Assembly (NCBI RefSeq): GCF_001644225.1
Contig: NZ_LSTV01000004.1
Span: forward strand, 169,723-233,722
Length of the DNA stretch: 64,000 bases
Source of the DNA: Microbacterium oleivorans
GTDB taxonomy: Bacteria; Actinomycetota; Actinomycetes; Actinomycetales; Microbacteriaceae
Direction: 5' to 3'
The notes under the pieces were generated by a model. The model was not told the DNA's origin and searched no databases. It saw only the letters and a list, made by a program, of their open reading frames with translations. Each line of letters starts with the position of its first letter. Positions within the stretch are counted from its first letter, which is position 1. Below are positions 9,261 to 18,222 of the stretch, in pieces. Position numbers and translations under genes: made by a program.

Positions 9261-10517
9261 TCAGACGGATGCCGCCGCGGCCTGATCCTCTTCGGTCGCG
9301 ACGAGCTGACCGCACGCGCCGTCGATCTCCTTGCCGCGGGTGTCGCGGAGGGTCGTCGGGATGCCGGCGTCGTTGAGCCTGCGGACGAACTCGTTCTGCA
9401 CGTCGACGTCGGACGAGGTCCAAATCGAGCCGGGGGTCGGGTTCAGCGGGATCGGGTTCACGTGCACCCAGCCGCGACCGCGCGCGTTGAGCTTCTCGGC
9501 GAGGAGGTCGGCCCGCCAGGCGTGGTCGTTCATGTCCTTGATGAGCGCGTACTCGATCGAGACGCGACGCCCGGTCTTGTCGAAGTACTCGCGCGCGGCA
9601 TCGAGGGCCTCATCGACCTTCCAGCGCGAGTTGACCGGGATCAGCTCGTCGCGCAGGTGGTCGTCGGGGGCGTGCAGTGACAGTGCGAAGGTGACCGGGA
9701 TCTCCTCGGCGGACAGCTTGCGGATCGCCGGCACGAGCCCGACGGTCGAGACCGTGATGCCGCGGGCGCTCATGCCGAGCCCGTGCTTCTTGTCGACCAT
9801 CGTGCGGACGGCCTGCATGACGCGGGCGTAGTTGGCGAGGGGCTCCCCCATGCCCATGAAGACGATGTTCGTGACGCGCTCGTCCTTGTGGCCGACCTTG
9901 CGGGGATCGCCCAGGCCGCCGTCGGCGATGAGGCGGTTGGCGCGGACGACCTGGTCGACGATCTCGGCCGCCGACATGTTGCGCGTGAGCCCGGCCTGGC
10001 CGGTGGCGCAGAAGGGGCAGTTCATGCCGCAGCCGGCCTGGCTCGACACGCACAGCGTGATGCGCCCGGTGTACCGCATGAGGACGGACTCGACGAGCGC
10101 GCCGTCGTGCAGACGCCAGAGGAACTTGATCGTGTCGCCGCCGTCGGTCTCGAGCCGGCGCACCTCGGTCATGAGGTTCGGCAGCAGCCCGCCGACGAGC
10201 TCGTCGCGGTTCGCCGCCGGCAGATCGGTCATGTGGGCGGGGTCGGAGGTGTAGTGCTGGAAGTAGTGCTTCTCGAGCTGCGCGGCGCGGAAGCCCGGCA
10301 TCCCGAGCTCCTTCAGCTTGTCGACGCGCTGATCGTGGCTGAGGTCGGCGAGGTGCACGGGCGGCTTGCCCCGCTTGGGGCTCGCGAACTGCAGGAGCGG
10401 GCGGCCCTCGGCATCCTTCGCCTGCGTCCACCCCTCGGTCGCGGGACGCACCTGCTTGGGCGTCGTCGAGCGCACGGCGGACATGCCCTCGGGGCGCGCG
10501 GGAGTGGACTCGGTCAT
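9261..10517 (-). CDS. rlmN: 23S rRNA (adenine2503-C2)-methyltransferase / tRNA A37 methyltransferase
   Basis: 418 aa. The radical-SAM motif is CGMNCPFC, preceded by CVSSQAG (the family's conserved upstream Cys). GEPLANY is a GGEP-like SAM motif. The C-terminal IDGACGQL holds the Cys that carries the transient methyl group. It installs m2A2503 in 23S rRNA and can modify tRNA. The first ATG (10517) has TAGCCT 7 nt away on the minus strand. An internal ATG follows at residue 12, so the N-terminus could be slightly shorter. Confidence 0.95.
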   Translation of the reverse strand: MTESTPARPEGMSAVRSTTPKQVRPATEGWTQAKDAEGRPLLQFASPKRGKPPVHLADLSHDQRVDKLKELGMPGFRAAQLEKHYFQHYTSDPAHMTDLPAANRDELVGGLLPNLMTEVRRLETDGGDTIKFLWRLHDGALVESVLMRYTGRITLCVSSQAGCGMNCPFCATGQAGLTRNMSAAEIVDQVVRANRLIADGGLGDPRKVGHKDERVTNIVFMGMGEPLANYARVMQAVRTMVDKKHGLGMSARGITVSTVGLVPAIRKLSAEEIPVTFALSLHAPDDHLRDELIPVNSRWKVDEALDAAREYFDKTGRRVSIEYALIKDMNDHAWRADLLAEKLNARGRGWVHVNPIPLNPTPGSIWTSSDVDVQNEFVRRLNDAGIPTTLRDTRGKEIDGACGQLVATEEDQAAAASV

Positions 10518-10561
10518 GCCATCCAGGCTACCGGCGGCGGGCTGGGCGGATGCCGGGCGAC

Positions 10562-11440
10562 TCAGTCCTTCAGCCGGCGGGCGAGGCCGGCGATGTCCTC
10601 GGGTGTCGTGCGACAGCATCCGCCGATCAGCCGTGCCCCCGCCTCCACCCAGGCGTCGACGTCGGCGAAGGTGGCCGTCGCGTCGCCGTGCCACGAGCGC
10701 GAGGCGGCGTCCCAGACCTCGCCGCTGTTCGGGTAGACGACTGCGGGCGTCGTCGGCGGCATCCGGTCCAGCACGCGGGTCAGTGCGGCCGGCGGGCAGC
10801 AGTTCGCTCCGACGGCGACGATCCCGGGCGCGGCCGCGGCGGCCCCGAGCGCAGCGGCGAGCGCGTCGTCGCGCTCGAACGCGGTGCTCGCGCCCGACAG
10901 CGAGATCCACGCCGGGATCGCCACGCCCTCGAGCGCGGCCGCCAGCGCCTCGGCCTCGGCGGGCGACGCGATCGTCTCGACGGCGAGCAGGTCGGGCCCC
11001 GCTTCCGCGAGCGCGAGCAGTCGCCGCCGGTGCCACGCGGTCAGCTCGGCCACCGACAGACCGTACTCGCCGGTGTACTCGCTGCCGTCCGCGCGCACGG
11101 CACCGAAGGGACCGACGGATGCCGCGACCCACGCCCGACCGTCCGACGCCTCGCGGGCGAGGCGGACCGAGGTGGTCAGCAGCGCATCGACCTCGGCGGC
11201 ATCCCGCCCCGCCGCGGCGAGGTTGTCGTACCCGAGCTGGTAGGAGGCCGTCGTGACGACGTCGGCGCCGGCCTCGACGAACGCGGCGTGCACGTCGCGC
11301 ACGTCACCGGGCGCGTCGATGAGCACGCCCGCCGACCAGAGCACTCCGCTGAGATCGTGGCCGCGGGCCTCGAGCATCGTCCCGAGCCCACCGTCGAGGA
11401 CGAGCGGACGGGTGGCGATCGCGGCGGCGACATCGGGCAT
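10562..11440 (-). CDS. mmuM: homocysteine S-methyltransferase
   Basis: 292 aa with the pterin-free homocysteine methyltransferase fold: [16 protein letters not shown] at the start, and zinc-binding cysteines in GANCCPP and [12 protein letters not shown]. It moves a methyl group from S-methylmethionine (or SAM) to homocysteine, giving methionine. No mmuP permease is adjacent. A minus-strand TAGAGT (11452-11447) is exactly 6 nt from the ATG, consistent with leaderless expression. Confidence 0.92.
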   Translation of the reverse strand: MPDVAAAIATRPLVLDGGLGTMLEARGHDLSGVLWSAGVLIDAPGDVRDVHAAFVEAGADVVTTASYQLGYDNLAAAGRDAAEVDALLTTSVRLAREASDGRAWVAASVGPFGAVRADGSEYTGEYGLSVAELTAWHRRRLLALAEAGPDLLAVETIASPAEAEALAAALEGVAIPAWISLSGASTAFERDDALAAALGAAAAAPGIVAVGANCCPPAALTRVLDRMPPTTPAVVYPNSGEVWDAASRSWHGDATATFADVDAWVEAGARLIGGCCRTTPEDIAGLARRLKD

Positions 11441-11495
11441 GCGGTCACTCTAAGCCGCCGGCCGCGGGCCGCCGAAGGCGAATTACGCTGAACGG

Positions 11496-11963
11496 ATGAG
11501 CACCGCCCGCATCCGTCCCATCACCGTCGACGACGCGGGCGAGGTGCTCACCCTGCAGCGGGCCGCCTTCGTGCAGGAGGCGCTCATCTACGACGCCGTC
11601 GACATGCCGCCGCTCACGCAGACGCTCGACGAGGTCCGCGCCGAACTCGAGGACAACTTCGGATGCGTCGCCCTCGACGGCGAACGCATCGTCGGGTGCG
11701 TGCGCGCCCGCGTCGACGGCGACCTGCTGCTCATCGGCCGCATCGCGATCGCACCCGATCAGCAGGGCTCGGGCCTCGGGACCGCGCTGCTGTCGGCGGT
11801 CGAGGAGCGCGGCCTCGAGGCCGGCGCCACGACCGCGGAGCTGTTCACCGGCTCGCTCAGCGAGGCGAACCTGCGCCTCTACGAGCGCGAGGGTTACGAG
11901 GAGAGCGAGCGCGTCCCCGGCGACGACGGCACCGCGCAGGTGTTCCTCCGCAAGCAGCTCTGA
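11496..11963 (+). CDS. GNAT-family N-acetyltransferase
   Basis: 155 aa single GNAT domain. The acetyl-CoA binding motif A is LIGRIAIAPDQQGSGLGTALLSAVEERG, followed by NLRLYEREGYEESER, typical of the C-terminal beta-bulge region. The acceptor cannot be predicted. TACGCT at 11484-11489 lies 6 nt before the ATG. It is divergent from mmuM. Confidence 0.87.
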   Translation: MSTARIRPITVDDAGEVLTLQRAAFVQEALIYDAVDMPPLTQTLDEVRAELEDNFGCVALDGERIVGCVRARVDGDLLLIGRIAIAPDQQGSGLGTALLSAVEERGLEAGATTAELFTGSLSEANLRLYEREGYEESERVPGDDGTAQVFLRKQL

Positions 11964-12009
11964 CCCGCCCGCGCACCGAGCGTTCATCCGCGTCCGGGAG
12001 AATGGACGG

Positions 12010-12858
12010 ATGACGCGCATCGCTTTTCTGGACGTGGACGGAACCATCCTCGAGCACGGAACGGCCATCGCCGAATCGACGATCACCGCGATCCGGACGG
12101 CACGCGAGAACGGCCACCTCGTCTACCTCTGCACGGGACGCGCCGCCGGCGACATCCACCCCAAGGTCCGCGAGATCGGCTACGACGGCGCGATCACCAA
12201 CGGCGGCGCCTACGCGGTGCGCGGCGACGAGCTCTTGTTCGCCGACCCGATGCCGCGCGAGGACACCGACCGGCTCATCGCCTACTTCGAAGCGGAGGAC
12301 ATCGACTACTTCCTGCAGTCGAACGAGGCCGTCTACGCGAGCGAGGGTGTCGGTGCGATGCTCGACGAGTACTTCGCCGAGCGCCGCAAGCGTCACCTCG
12401 AGGACGCGCGCCGGCTCGGGCAGACCGACGCCGTCGTTCCGAAGCCGATCGTCACCTACCGTCCCGTCGGCGAGGCGGACCTCGACGCCATCGCGAAGAC
12501 CACGTTCATCAGCAAGCGCTCCGACAGCGTCGACAAGGCCCAGGCCGACCTCGGCGAGCGGTTCCACGTCATCCCCGGCAGCATCCCTCTCCCCGGCGGC
12601 TCGAACGGCGAGATCGGGCTGGCGGGGACGAACAAGGGCTCCGCGATAGTGCGGGTGCTCGACATCCTCGGGCTGGATGCCGCCGACGCGATCGGCATCG
12701 GCGACAGCTGGAACGACGCCGAGATGTTCGACGTCGTCGGCTCCCCCGTCGCCATGGGCAACGCCGACCCCGCCCTCAAGGAGCGCGCCGGCAACGTCAC
12801 CACCGACGTCCTCGACGACGGCGTGTGGAACGCGTTCGTGAAGCTCGGCCTGGTCTGA
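12010..12858 (+). CDS. HAD-superfamily Cof-type (IIB) phosphatase
   Basis: 282 aa. Motif I is FLDVDGTI (Asp8/Asp10), motif II is LCTGRA, motif III is the lysine in GTNKGSAI, and motif IV is GIGDSWNDAEMF. A large IIB cap domain occupies the middle. Members dephosphorylate sugar phosphates, pyridoxal phosphate or flavin intermediates; the actual substrate is unknown. GAGAAT (11998-12003) lies 6 nt upstream of the ATG. Confidence 0.9.
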   Translation: MTRIAFLDVDGTILEHGTAIAESTITAIRTARENGHLVYLCTGRAAGDIHPKVREIGYDGAITNGGAYAVRGDELLFADPMPREDTDRLIAYFEAEDIDYFLQSNEAVYASEGVGAMLDEYFAERRKRHLEDARRLGQTDAVVPKPIVTYRPVGEADLDAIAKTTFISKRSDSVDKAQADLGERFHVIPGSIPLPGGSNGEIGLAGTNKGSAIVRVLDILGLDAADAIGIGDSWNDAEMFDVVGSPVAMGNADPALKERAGNVTTDVLDDGVWNAFVKLGLV

Positions 12859-12876
12859 CGCGCCGGCGCGCCGACC

Positions 12877-13707
12877 TCAGTCGAGGAAGATGTCGGGGAA
12901 CAGCTCGGCGTCGGGTGTCCCCGGCGTCGCGGCGTAGCGCGCGAAGTCGGTGACACCGGCATCCCTCAGCACGTCCTCGACGATGAGAGTCTGCCCGGTG
13001 TACTCACGCGCCGGCTTGCAGAGCACCTCGTACGCCGCGTCGGCGTAGACCTCGGGCGTGCGGCTGACCTTCATCATCCGATCGCCGCCGAGGGCGAACT
13101 GCACCGCCGCCGTCGCGATCGTCGTCTGCGGCCACAGCGTGTTGGCGGCGACGCCGTCCTTCGCGAACTCGGCCGCCATGCCGAGGGTCGCCATCGTCAT
13201 GCCGTACTTCGCGAGGGTGTAGCCGGTGTGCGCGCCGAGCCACTTCGGCGAGAGGTTGAGGGGCGGCGACAGCGAGAGGATGTGGGGGTTCGCGGCATCC
13301 TTCAGCATCGGGAGCGCCGCCCGCGACAGCATGAACGTGCCGCGCACGTTGACGTCCTGCATGAGGTCGTACTTCTTCGCGGCGAGCTCGAGCGAGCCCG
13401 AGAGGTCGATGACCGAGGCGTTGTTGACGACGATGTCGATGCCGCCGAACTCGCCCTGCGTCTTCATGACTGCCTCGGTGATGTCGCCGTCGTCACGGAC
13501 GTCGCCGACGATCGGAAGCGCACGACCCCCGGCCGCGCGGATCTGCTCGGCAGCCGAGTGCACCGTGCCCTCGAGCTTGGGATGCGGGGTGTCGGTCTTG
13601 GCGAGCAGCGCGATGTTCGCGCCGTCCCGTGCAGCGCGCAGCGCGATCGCGAGGCCGATGCCGCGGCTGCCGCCCGACATGAGGATGGTCTTTCCGGCGA
13701 GGGTCAT
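12877..13707 (-). CDS. SDR-family oxidoreductase, HSDL2-like
   Basis: 276 aa. The NAD(P) motif is SGGSRGIGLAIAL, with NNAS following, and the catalytic motif is GYTLAKYGM (YxxxK). KTDTPHPKLEGTVHSAAEQI and the LNLSPKW loop are characteristic of HSDL2-like short-chain dehydrogenases. It is the last gene of a three-gene minus-strand operon (SDR 15267, hydratase 14494, this gene) with gaps of 11 and 16 nt, suggesting a role in acyl-CoA or lipid-derived carbonyl metabolism. Confidence 0.9.
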   Translation of the reverse strand: MTLAGKTILMSGGSRGIGLAIALRAARDGANIALLAKTDTPHPKLEGTVHSAAEQIRAAGGRALPIVGDVRDDGDITEAVMKTQGEFGGIDIVVNNASVIDLSGSLELAAKKYDLMQDVNVRGTFMLSRAALPMLKDAANPHILSLSPPLNLSPKWLGAHTGYTLAKYGMTMATLGMAAEFAKDGVAANTLWPQTTIATAAVQFALGGDRMMKVSRTPEVYADAAYEVLCKPAREYTGQTLIVEDVLRDAGVTDFARYAATPGTPDAELFPDIFLD

Positions 13708-13723
13708 GGGTTCTCCAGGAGGG

Positions 13724-14494
13724 TCAGGAACGGCGCGAACGGGATGCCGCGGCGAACGCCGCGATCCGCGTCGCCGCGTCGGGGGTGTCGAACGCGGCAC
13801 CGATCGTGCGGGCCTCGTCGTCGAGGTTGTCGGCGAACGGGCGCGCGGCGCCGGTGCGGACGAGGCGCTTCGCCTGCCCGAACGCCCCGGTCGCACCGTC
13901 GAGCCAGGCCCGCGCGATCTCGTCGGCACGCTCCCCGGGCTGGTCGACGACCTCGGCGACGAGCCCCCACTCGTGCGCGGTCGGCGCGTCGATCGTCGTG
14001 TCGGTGAGCAGCAGCTGCAGCGCGCGGCGCTGTCCGACCGCCGCCGGCAGCAGAGTCGAGACGCCGAGGTCGGGGGTGAGCCCGATGTTCGCGTACTTGC
14101 TGACGAACACCGCGCGCCGTGACGCGACGATGTAGTCCGCCGTCAGCATGAGACCGAGCCCGCCGCCGGCGACCGCTCCCTGCACCGCCGCGACCATCGG
14201 GATCGACGACTCCACGAAGGTCCGGATGCCGTCGTGGATCACTCCGGCCATCTCGGTGATCGTGCCACCGCTGCCGCCGGAGGTCGCCATCTGCACGACG
14301 TCGCCGCCGGCGCAGAACGCCGGGCCCGCGGCATCCAACACGATCGCGCCGACCGTGTCGTCGCGCGTCAGCTCGTGCGCGAGGTCGCGCCAGCGCGTGC
14401 CCATCTCGAAGTCCATCGCGTTGAGAGACGCCGGGCGGTGGAAGGTCAGCCGGGCGAGGGCACCCTCGCGGCGCAGCAGGATCGAATCGCTCAT
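13724..14494 (-). CDS. enoyl-CoA hydratase/isomerase family protein
   Basis: 256 aa crotonase fold. The two oxyanion-hole segments are PAFCAGGDVVQMA and QGAVAGGGLGLML. The usual second catalytic Glu region reads SKYANIGLTPDLGVSTLLP (Asp at the acid position as in several isomerase-like members), so hydratase versus isomerase activity is open. It is the middle gene of the SDR-ECH-SDR operon. Confidence 0.9.
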   Translation of the reverse strand: MSDSILLRREGALARLTFHRPASLNAMDFEMGTRWRDLAHELTRDDTVGAIVLDAAGPAFCAGGDVVQMATSGGSGGTITEMAGVIHDGIRTFVESSIPMVAAVQGAVAGGGLGLMLTADYIVASRRAVFVSKYANIGLTPDLGVSTLLPAAVGQRRALQLLLTDTTIDAPTAHEWGLVAEVVDQPGERADEIARAWLDGATGAFGQAKRLVRTGAARPFADNLDDEARTIGAAFDTPDAATRIAAFAAASRSRRS

Positions 14495-14505
14495 CGGGTC
14501 TCCAC

Positions 14506-15267
14506 TCACTTCGGGGCCATGCGGATCGAACCGTCGAGACGGATCGTCTCGCCATTGAGGTAGCCGTTCTCGACGATGTGCTGCACGAGCGCGGCGTACT
14601 CGTCGGGCCTGCCGAGCCGCGCCGGGTAGGGCACCTGCCGGCCGAGCGACTCCTGCGCCGCCTCGGGGAGCCCCGCGAGCATCGGGGTCTCCATGATGCC
14701 GGGCGCGATCGTGCAGACGCGGATCGCCGAGCGCGCCAGTTCGCGCGCGATCGGCAGCGTCATCGCGTGCACACCGCCCTTGCTGGCCGCGTACGCGGGC
14801 TGCCCGATCTGACCGTCGAAGGCCGCTACCGACGCGGTGTTCACGATGACTCCGCGGTCCCCGGATGCCGTGGGTTCGGTCGCCGCCATCGCCGCCGCCG
14901 CGTGCGCGACGACGGTGTAGGTGCCGATGAGGTTGATGCGGATGATCCGCTCGAAGTCGGCGATCGGGCTCGGCGAACCGTCGCGGGTGAGGACCTTCGC
15001 GGGCGGCGCGATCCCGGCGCAGTTGACGGCGACGCGCAGCGGGGCGACGTCGGATGCCGCAGCCACGGCCGCCTGCACCTGCGCGGCATCCGTCACATCG
15101 GCGGCGGCGAAGGTCCCGCCGAGCTCCGCGGCGACGTTGGACCCGGATGAGGTCGGCAGGTCGACGATGACGACGTGCGCACCCTGCGCGGCGAGGCGGC
15201 GGGCCGTGGCGAGACCGAGTCCGCTCGCCCCGCCGGTGACGAGGGCGGATGCTGCGGCGATGTCCAT
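14506..15267 (-). CDS. SDR-family NAD-dependent dehydrogenase, 3-hydroxyacyl-CoA dehydrogenase type 2-like
   Basis: 253 aa. VTGGASGLGLATARRL (cofactor), VNCAGIAPP, TASVAAFDGQIGQPAYAASKGG (Ser-Tyr-Lys) and the C-terminal PYPARLGRPDEYAALVQHI are the hallmarks of the HSD10/3-hydroxyacyl-CoA dehydrogenase type 2 subgroup. It is first in an operon with an enoyl-CoA hydratase, consistent with a beta-oxidation-like step. GAAGGAGA provides a Shine-Dalgarno sequence just before the ATG at 15267. Confidence 0.91.
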   Translation of the reverse strand: MDIAAASALVTGGASGLGLATARRLAAQGAHVVIVDLPTSSGSNVAAELGGTFAAADVTDAAQVQAAVAAASDVAPLRVAVNCAGIAPPAKVLTRDGSPSPIADFERIIRINLIGTYTVVAHAAAAMAATEPTASGDRGVIVNTASVAAFDGQIGQPAYAASKGGVHAMTLPIARELARSAIRVCTIAPGIMETPMLAGLPEAAQESLGRQVPYPARLGRPDEYAALVQHIVENGYLNGETIRLDGSIRMAPK

Positions 15268-15376
15268 GCGCTCTCCTTCGAACGGGATCGGGTTCCACCC
15301 TACGCGCGACTGGGTGCCACGGCAGCAGGATGCCTCCAGGCTAGCCGCCCGCGACGGTGGGCGACAGGATGGAGGG

Positions 15377-16102
15377 ATGTCCATCCCCCTCGCCGACGCG
15401 CCCGTCCCCCCGATCGTGCGCCGCCTCGCGCGCGGTGCGGCACTCCTGCCGGTGTGGGAGAACAAGCTCGGCGGGCAGACGTTCCGAACCGATGACGACC
15501 GCTTCATCAAGATCGGTCCGGTCCATCTCGAGACCTCGATGGCGGATGAGGCGGACCGGATGGCCTGGGCAGCTCCCTACCTGCGCGTGCCGACGGTGAT
15601 GGAACAGGGCGACGACGGCGAGACGGAGTGGCTCGTGACCCGCGCCCTCACCGGCCTCTCGGCGGTCGATCCGGCGTGGGTCGCGCGGCCCGAGACGGCG
15701 GTCCGGGCGATCGGCGAGGGCCTGCGCGCCCTGCACGAGAGCCTGCCGGCGGTATCCTGCCCGTTCGACTGGACCGTGCCGTCGCGCGTCGCGAACGCCG
15801 CGGCGCGCGGGGTGATCGTCCCCGACGAGCTGCGCGAGGCGCCGCCGATCGACCAGCTCGTGGTCTGCCACGGCGACGCCTGCGCGCCGAACACGCTCAT
15901 TGGGGACGACGGCCGGTGGAGTGGCCACGTCGACCTCGGGCAGCTCGGCCTCGGCGATCGCTGGGGCGACATCGCCGTCGCCGCGATGAGCACCGGCTGG
16001 AACTACGGCCCCGGGTGGGACGGCCTGCTGCTCGAGGCCTACGGCGTCGCGCCCGACGAGGAGCGCCTCGCCTACTACCGCGACCTCTGGAACGCGACCT
16101 GA
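15377..16102 (+). CDS. aminoglycoside 3'-phosphotransferase-like kinase
   Basis: 241 aa. It has the APH kinase catalytic loop VCHGDACAPNTL (HGDxxxxN), the metal-binding GHVDLGQLGLGDRWGDIAVA (DxG-like), and an N-terminal lobe with KLGGQTF and FIKIG (ATP-lysine). The architecture matches APH(3') enzymes. In a soil actinobacterium this may be an intrinsic antibiotic or metabolite kinase; no resistance phenotype can be claimed. CAGGAT (15365-15370) and GGAGGG precede the ATG. Confidence 0.85.
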   Translation: MSIPLADAPVPPIVRRLARGAALLPVWENKLGGQTFRTDDDRFIKIGPVHLETSMADEADRMAWAAPYLRVPTVMEQGDDGETEWLVTRALTGLSAVDPAWVARPETAVRAIGEGLRALHESLPAVSCPFDWTVPSRVANAAARGVIVPDELREAPPIDQLVVCHGDACAPNTLIGDDGRWSGHVDLGQLGLGDRWGDIAVAAMSTGWNYGPGWDGLLLEAYGVAPDEERLAYYRDLWNAT

Positions 16103-16106
16103 CCCG

Positions 16107-16454
16107 TCAGCGCATCGCGGCGTCGAAGACCACAGCGGCCGCGAGGTAGCCCGCCACGACGACGGATGCCGAGACGAGCGGCACCCACGCGAGGTCGCGT
16201 CCCGTGCGCCAGGCGACGACCGCGGCGACCGCGGTGAGGGCGAGGCTCGCGAGGATCGCGCCGCCGAAGAGCATGCCCGCGGCATCCGCCGTCCCCCAGT
16301 CGCACGACGGAGAGCAGGACCCGCCGGCGAAGACGCCCCGCAGGAACCACAGCGCCCCGGTGACCGCGATCGCGACCGCCTGCAGCACCCCGACCGCGAG
16401 AACGGCGCCGGCACCGCTGCGGCGCAGACGCGGCGGCACGGCGGGGGCGGACAT
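16107..16454 (-). CDS. small membrane protein, hypothetical
   Basis: 115 aa with three predicted membrane helices (about 15-40, 55-80, 90-112) and a Cys pair in the GGSCSPSCDWG loop between helices 1 and 2. No family recognised. A TAGCGT -10 on the minus strand (16467-16462) sits 7 nt from the ATG. Confidence 0.7.
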   Translation of the reverse strand: MSAPAVPPRLRRSGAGAVLAVGVLQAVAIAVTGALWFLRGVFAGGSCSPSCDWGTADAAGMLFGGAILASLALTAVAAVVAWRTGRDLAWVPLVSASVVVAGYLAAAVVFDAAMR

Positions 16455-16501
16455 ACCGCGGACGCTACCAGCCGCGACGCGAACGGGGCCATGATCGAGC
16501 C

Positions 16502-16906
16502 GTGACCGAGCACCCGTTGATGTTCCGCGACGACGATCCGTTGCTCGCCCTCGTCCGGCGTCACGCGCTCGCCCTCCCCGAGGCCGGGGAGAAGGTCAGT
16601 CACGGTCGGCCGACGTTCTTCACGACGAAGGTGTTCGCCTACTTCGGCGGCTCGGTCCGACGCGGTCCCGGTGACTTCGAGCGCCACGATGCGGCCGTCA
16701 TGATCCTCCCGGATCGGGACGACGAGCCGGCACTGCGCCAAGACCCGCGGTTCTGGACGCCGGCCTACCTCGGCCCCTCCGGCTGGCTCGGCATCGACCT
16801 CGACGAGACGGATGAGACCGAGCTCGCCGAACTCCTCGACGCCTCGTATCGCCGAACCGCGCCCGCCCGCCTCGTCCGCCGCCTCGACACCCCTGGGGGC
16901 GCATAG
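16502..16906 (+). CDS. MmcQ/YjbR-like DNA-binding-fold protein
   Basis: 134 aa. The N-terminal LALPEAGEKVSHGRPTFF followed by FAYFGG and later LDASYRRTAPARLVRRLD is the pattern of the MmcQ/YjbR (CyaY-like fold) family. The family's function is unclear, and DNA binding is inferred from structure only. The GTG start follows CATGAT by 6 nt. Confidence 0.83.
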   Translation: MTEHPLMFRDDDPLLALVRRHALALPEAGEKVSHGRPTFFTTKVFAYFGGSVRRGPGDFERHDAAVMILPDRDDEPALRQDPRFWTPAYLGPSGWLGIDLDETDETELAELLDASYRRTAPARLVRRLDTPGGA

Positions 16907-16915
16907 GCTCGTCCG

Positions 16916-17419
16916 GTGAGCGAACGGACGAGCACCGGGTCCCGCATCCTCGAGGTCGCGTGGGACGACCCGCGCGCGGCGGCACTTCGCGACGAGTTGG
17001 ATGCCGACCTCGGCGCCCGCTACGACGGGTTCCACGGCGACGAGCCCGCCGAGCGGAAGGCCGCGCGCTCCCGCGCGCTCGCGATGCACCCCGACGAGAT
17101 CGTCGCGACCCTGATCGCGGTGGATGCCGACGGCACACCGACCGGCCACGTCATCCTCCGTCGCCTCGGCGAGGAGTGGGAGATCAAGCGCCTCGTCGTC
17201 ACGGCGGCGGCGCGGGGCCGCGGCATCGCGCGCACCCTCATGACCGCGGCGCTCGACCGGGCACGCGCGGGCGGTGCCGATCGGGTCATCCTGCAGACCG
17301 GCATCCCCCAGCCGGAATCGGTCGCCCTCTACGAGTCGCTCGGATTCACCCGCATCCCGGTCTACGAGCCGTACGCCGAGACGATGCCCCGTTCGATCTG
17401 CTTCGCCTACGCGTTCTGA
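16916..17419 (+). CDS. GNAT-family N-acetyltransferase
   Basis: 167 aa GNAT domain with EIKRLVVTAAARGRGIARTLMTAA (acetyl-CoA loop) and SVALYESLGFTRIPVYEPY. The substrate is unknown. The GTG start at 16916 lies 6 nt after TAGGCT (16904-16909) and 9 nt after the preceding stop, so it may be transcribed both with its neighbour and from its own promoter. Confidence 0.88.
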   Translation: MSERTSTGSRILEVAWDDPRAAALRDELDADLGARYDGFHGDEPAERKAARSRALAMHPDEIVATLIAVDADGTPTGHVILRRLGEEWEIKRLVVTAAARGRGIARTLMTAALDRARAGGADRVILQTGIPQPESVALYESLGFTRIPVYEPYAETMPRSICFAYAF

Positions 17420-17427
17420 CCCGCCGC

Positions 17428-18222
17428 TCACATCCAGACGACGCGGAACGAGCCGACGGCCACGGCGACCGCGATCGCCACGGCCACGATCGCCAACGCA
17501 CCGGCGACCGCGACCACGTCCCGGCGGGACAGGCGCGAGGTGCGGGCCCACGTGCGTTCGACGGGCGCGCCGAATCCGCGCGCCTCCATCGCGGTCGCCA
17601 GGCGGGTACCGCGACGCACCGCGAAGACGAGGAGCACGAACGCCATCGAGAAGAACCGGCGCACGGCGTTCCGGTCCCCCACGCCGCGCGCCCGCCGCGC
17701 GAGGCGCATGGCCCGCCAGTCGTCGACGAACAGCCCGAGCGTGCGCGTCCCGGCGAGCACCCCGAGCACGAGTCGTGCGGGCAGCCGCACGATCTGAGCG
17801 AGCGCCGCGGCGAGTTCGATCGGGTCGACGCGGCTGAACAGCAGGACCGTCGGGAGCGCGAGCGCGATGACCCGCACCCCGACCGCCACCGCGAATCCGA
17901 TCGACGCGTCGCTGATCGTCGCGTACCAGAACGAGGCGTACACCCGCCCGCCCGGCTCGGCGTACAGCAGCATGCTCAGCCCTGCGACCGGCATCAGCAC
18001 GAGCACGGGCGCCATCCGTCGCAGCGTCGCTCCGAACCCGATCCCGGTCAGCGGGATGCACAGCACCATCAACACGACGGCGACGCCGGCGCTGACCACG
18101 TCGATCGTCGTCAGCAGCGGGATGGCCAGGACGAAGGCGAGGAGGATGCGGACCGCCGGGTTCACCCCGTCGAGCCACGCGTCCCGCCTCGCGGTCCCGG
18201 TGCCGGCCGCCGCGAGGGTCAT
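17428..18222 (-). CDS. ykoC: ECF transporter transmembrane (T) component of thiamine/HMP importer
   Basis: 264 aa with about six hydrophobic segments and the EcfT coupling motif around AMEARGFGAPVERTW (the ARG motif that contacts the ATPase). It is last in the ykoE-ykoD-ykoC operon and overlaps the ATPase gene by 4 nt. The operon's TPP riboswitch supports a hydroxymethylpyrimidine or thiamine substrate; that assignment rests on the riboswitch and YkoE homology. Confidence 0.88.
   Translation of the reverse strand: MTLAAAGTGTARRDAWLDGVNPAVRILLAFVLAIPLLTTIDVVSAGVAVVLMVLCIPLTGIGFGATLRRMAPVLVLMPVAGLSMLLYAEPGGRVYASFWYATISDASIGFAVAVGVRVIALALPTVLLFSRVDPIELAAALAQIVRLPARLVLGVLAGTRTLGLFVDDWRAMRLARRARGVGDRNAVRRFFSMAFVLLVFAVRRGTRLATAMEARGFGAPVERTWARTSRLSRRDVVAVAGALAIVAVAIAVAVAVGSFRVVWM

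Noticed and set aside
15341..18178. 945-codon minus-strand open frame
   Set aside because: GC-driven antisense shadow over the APH, GNAT and ykoC genes, with no recognisable domain.
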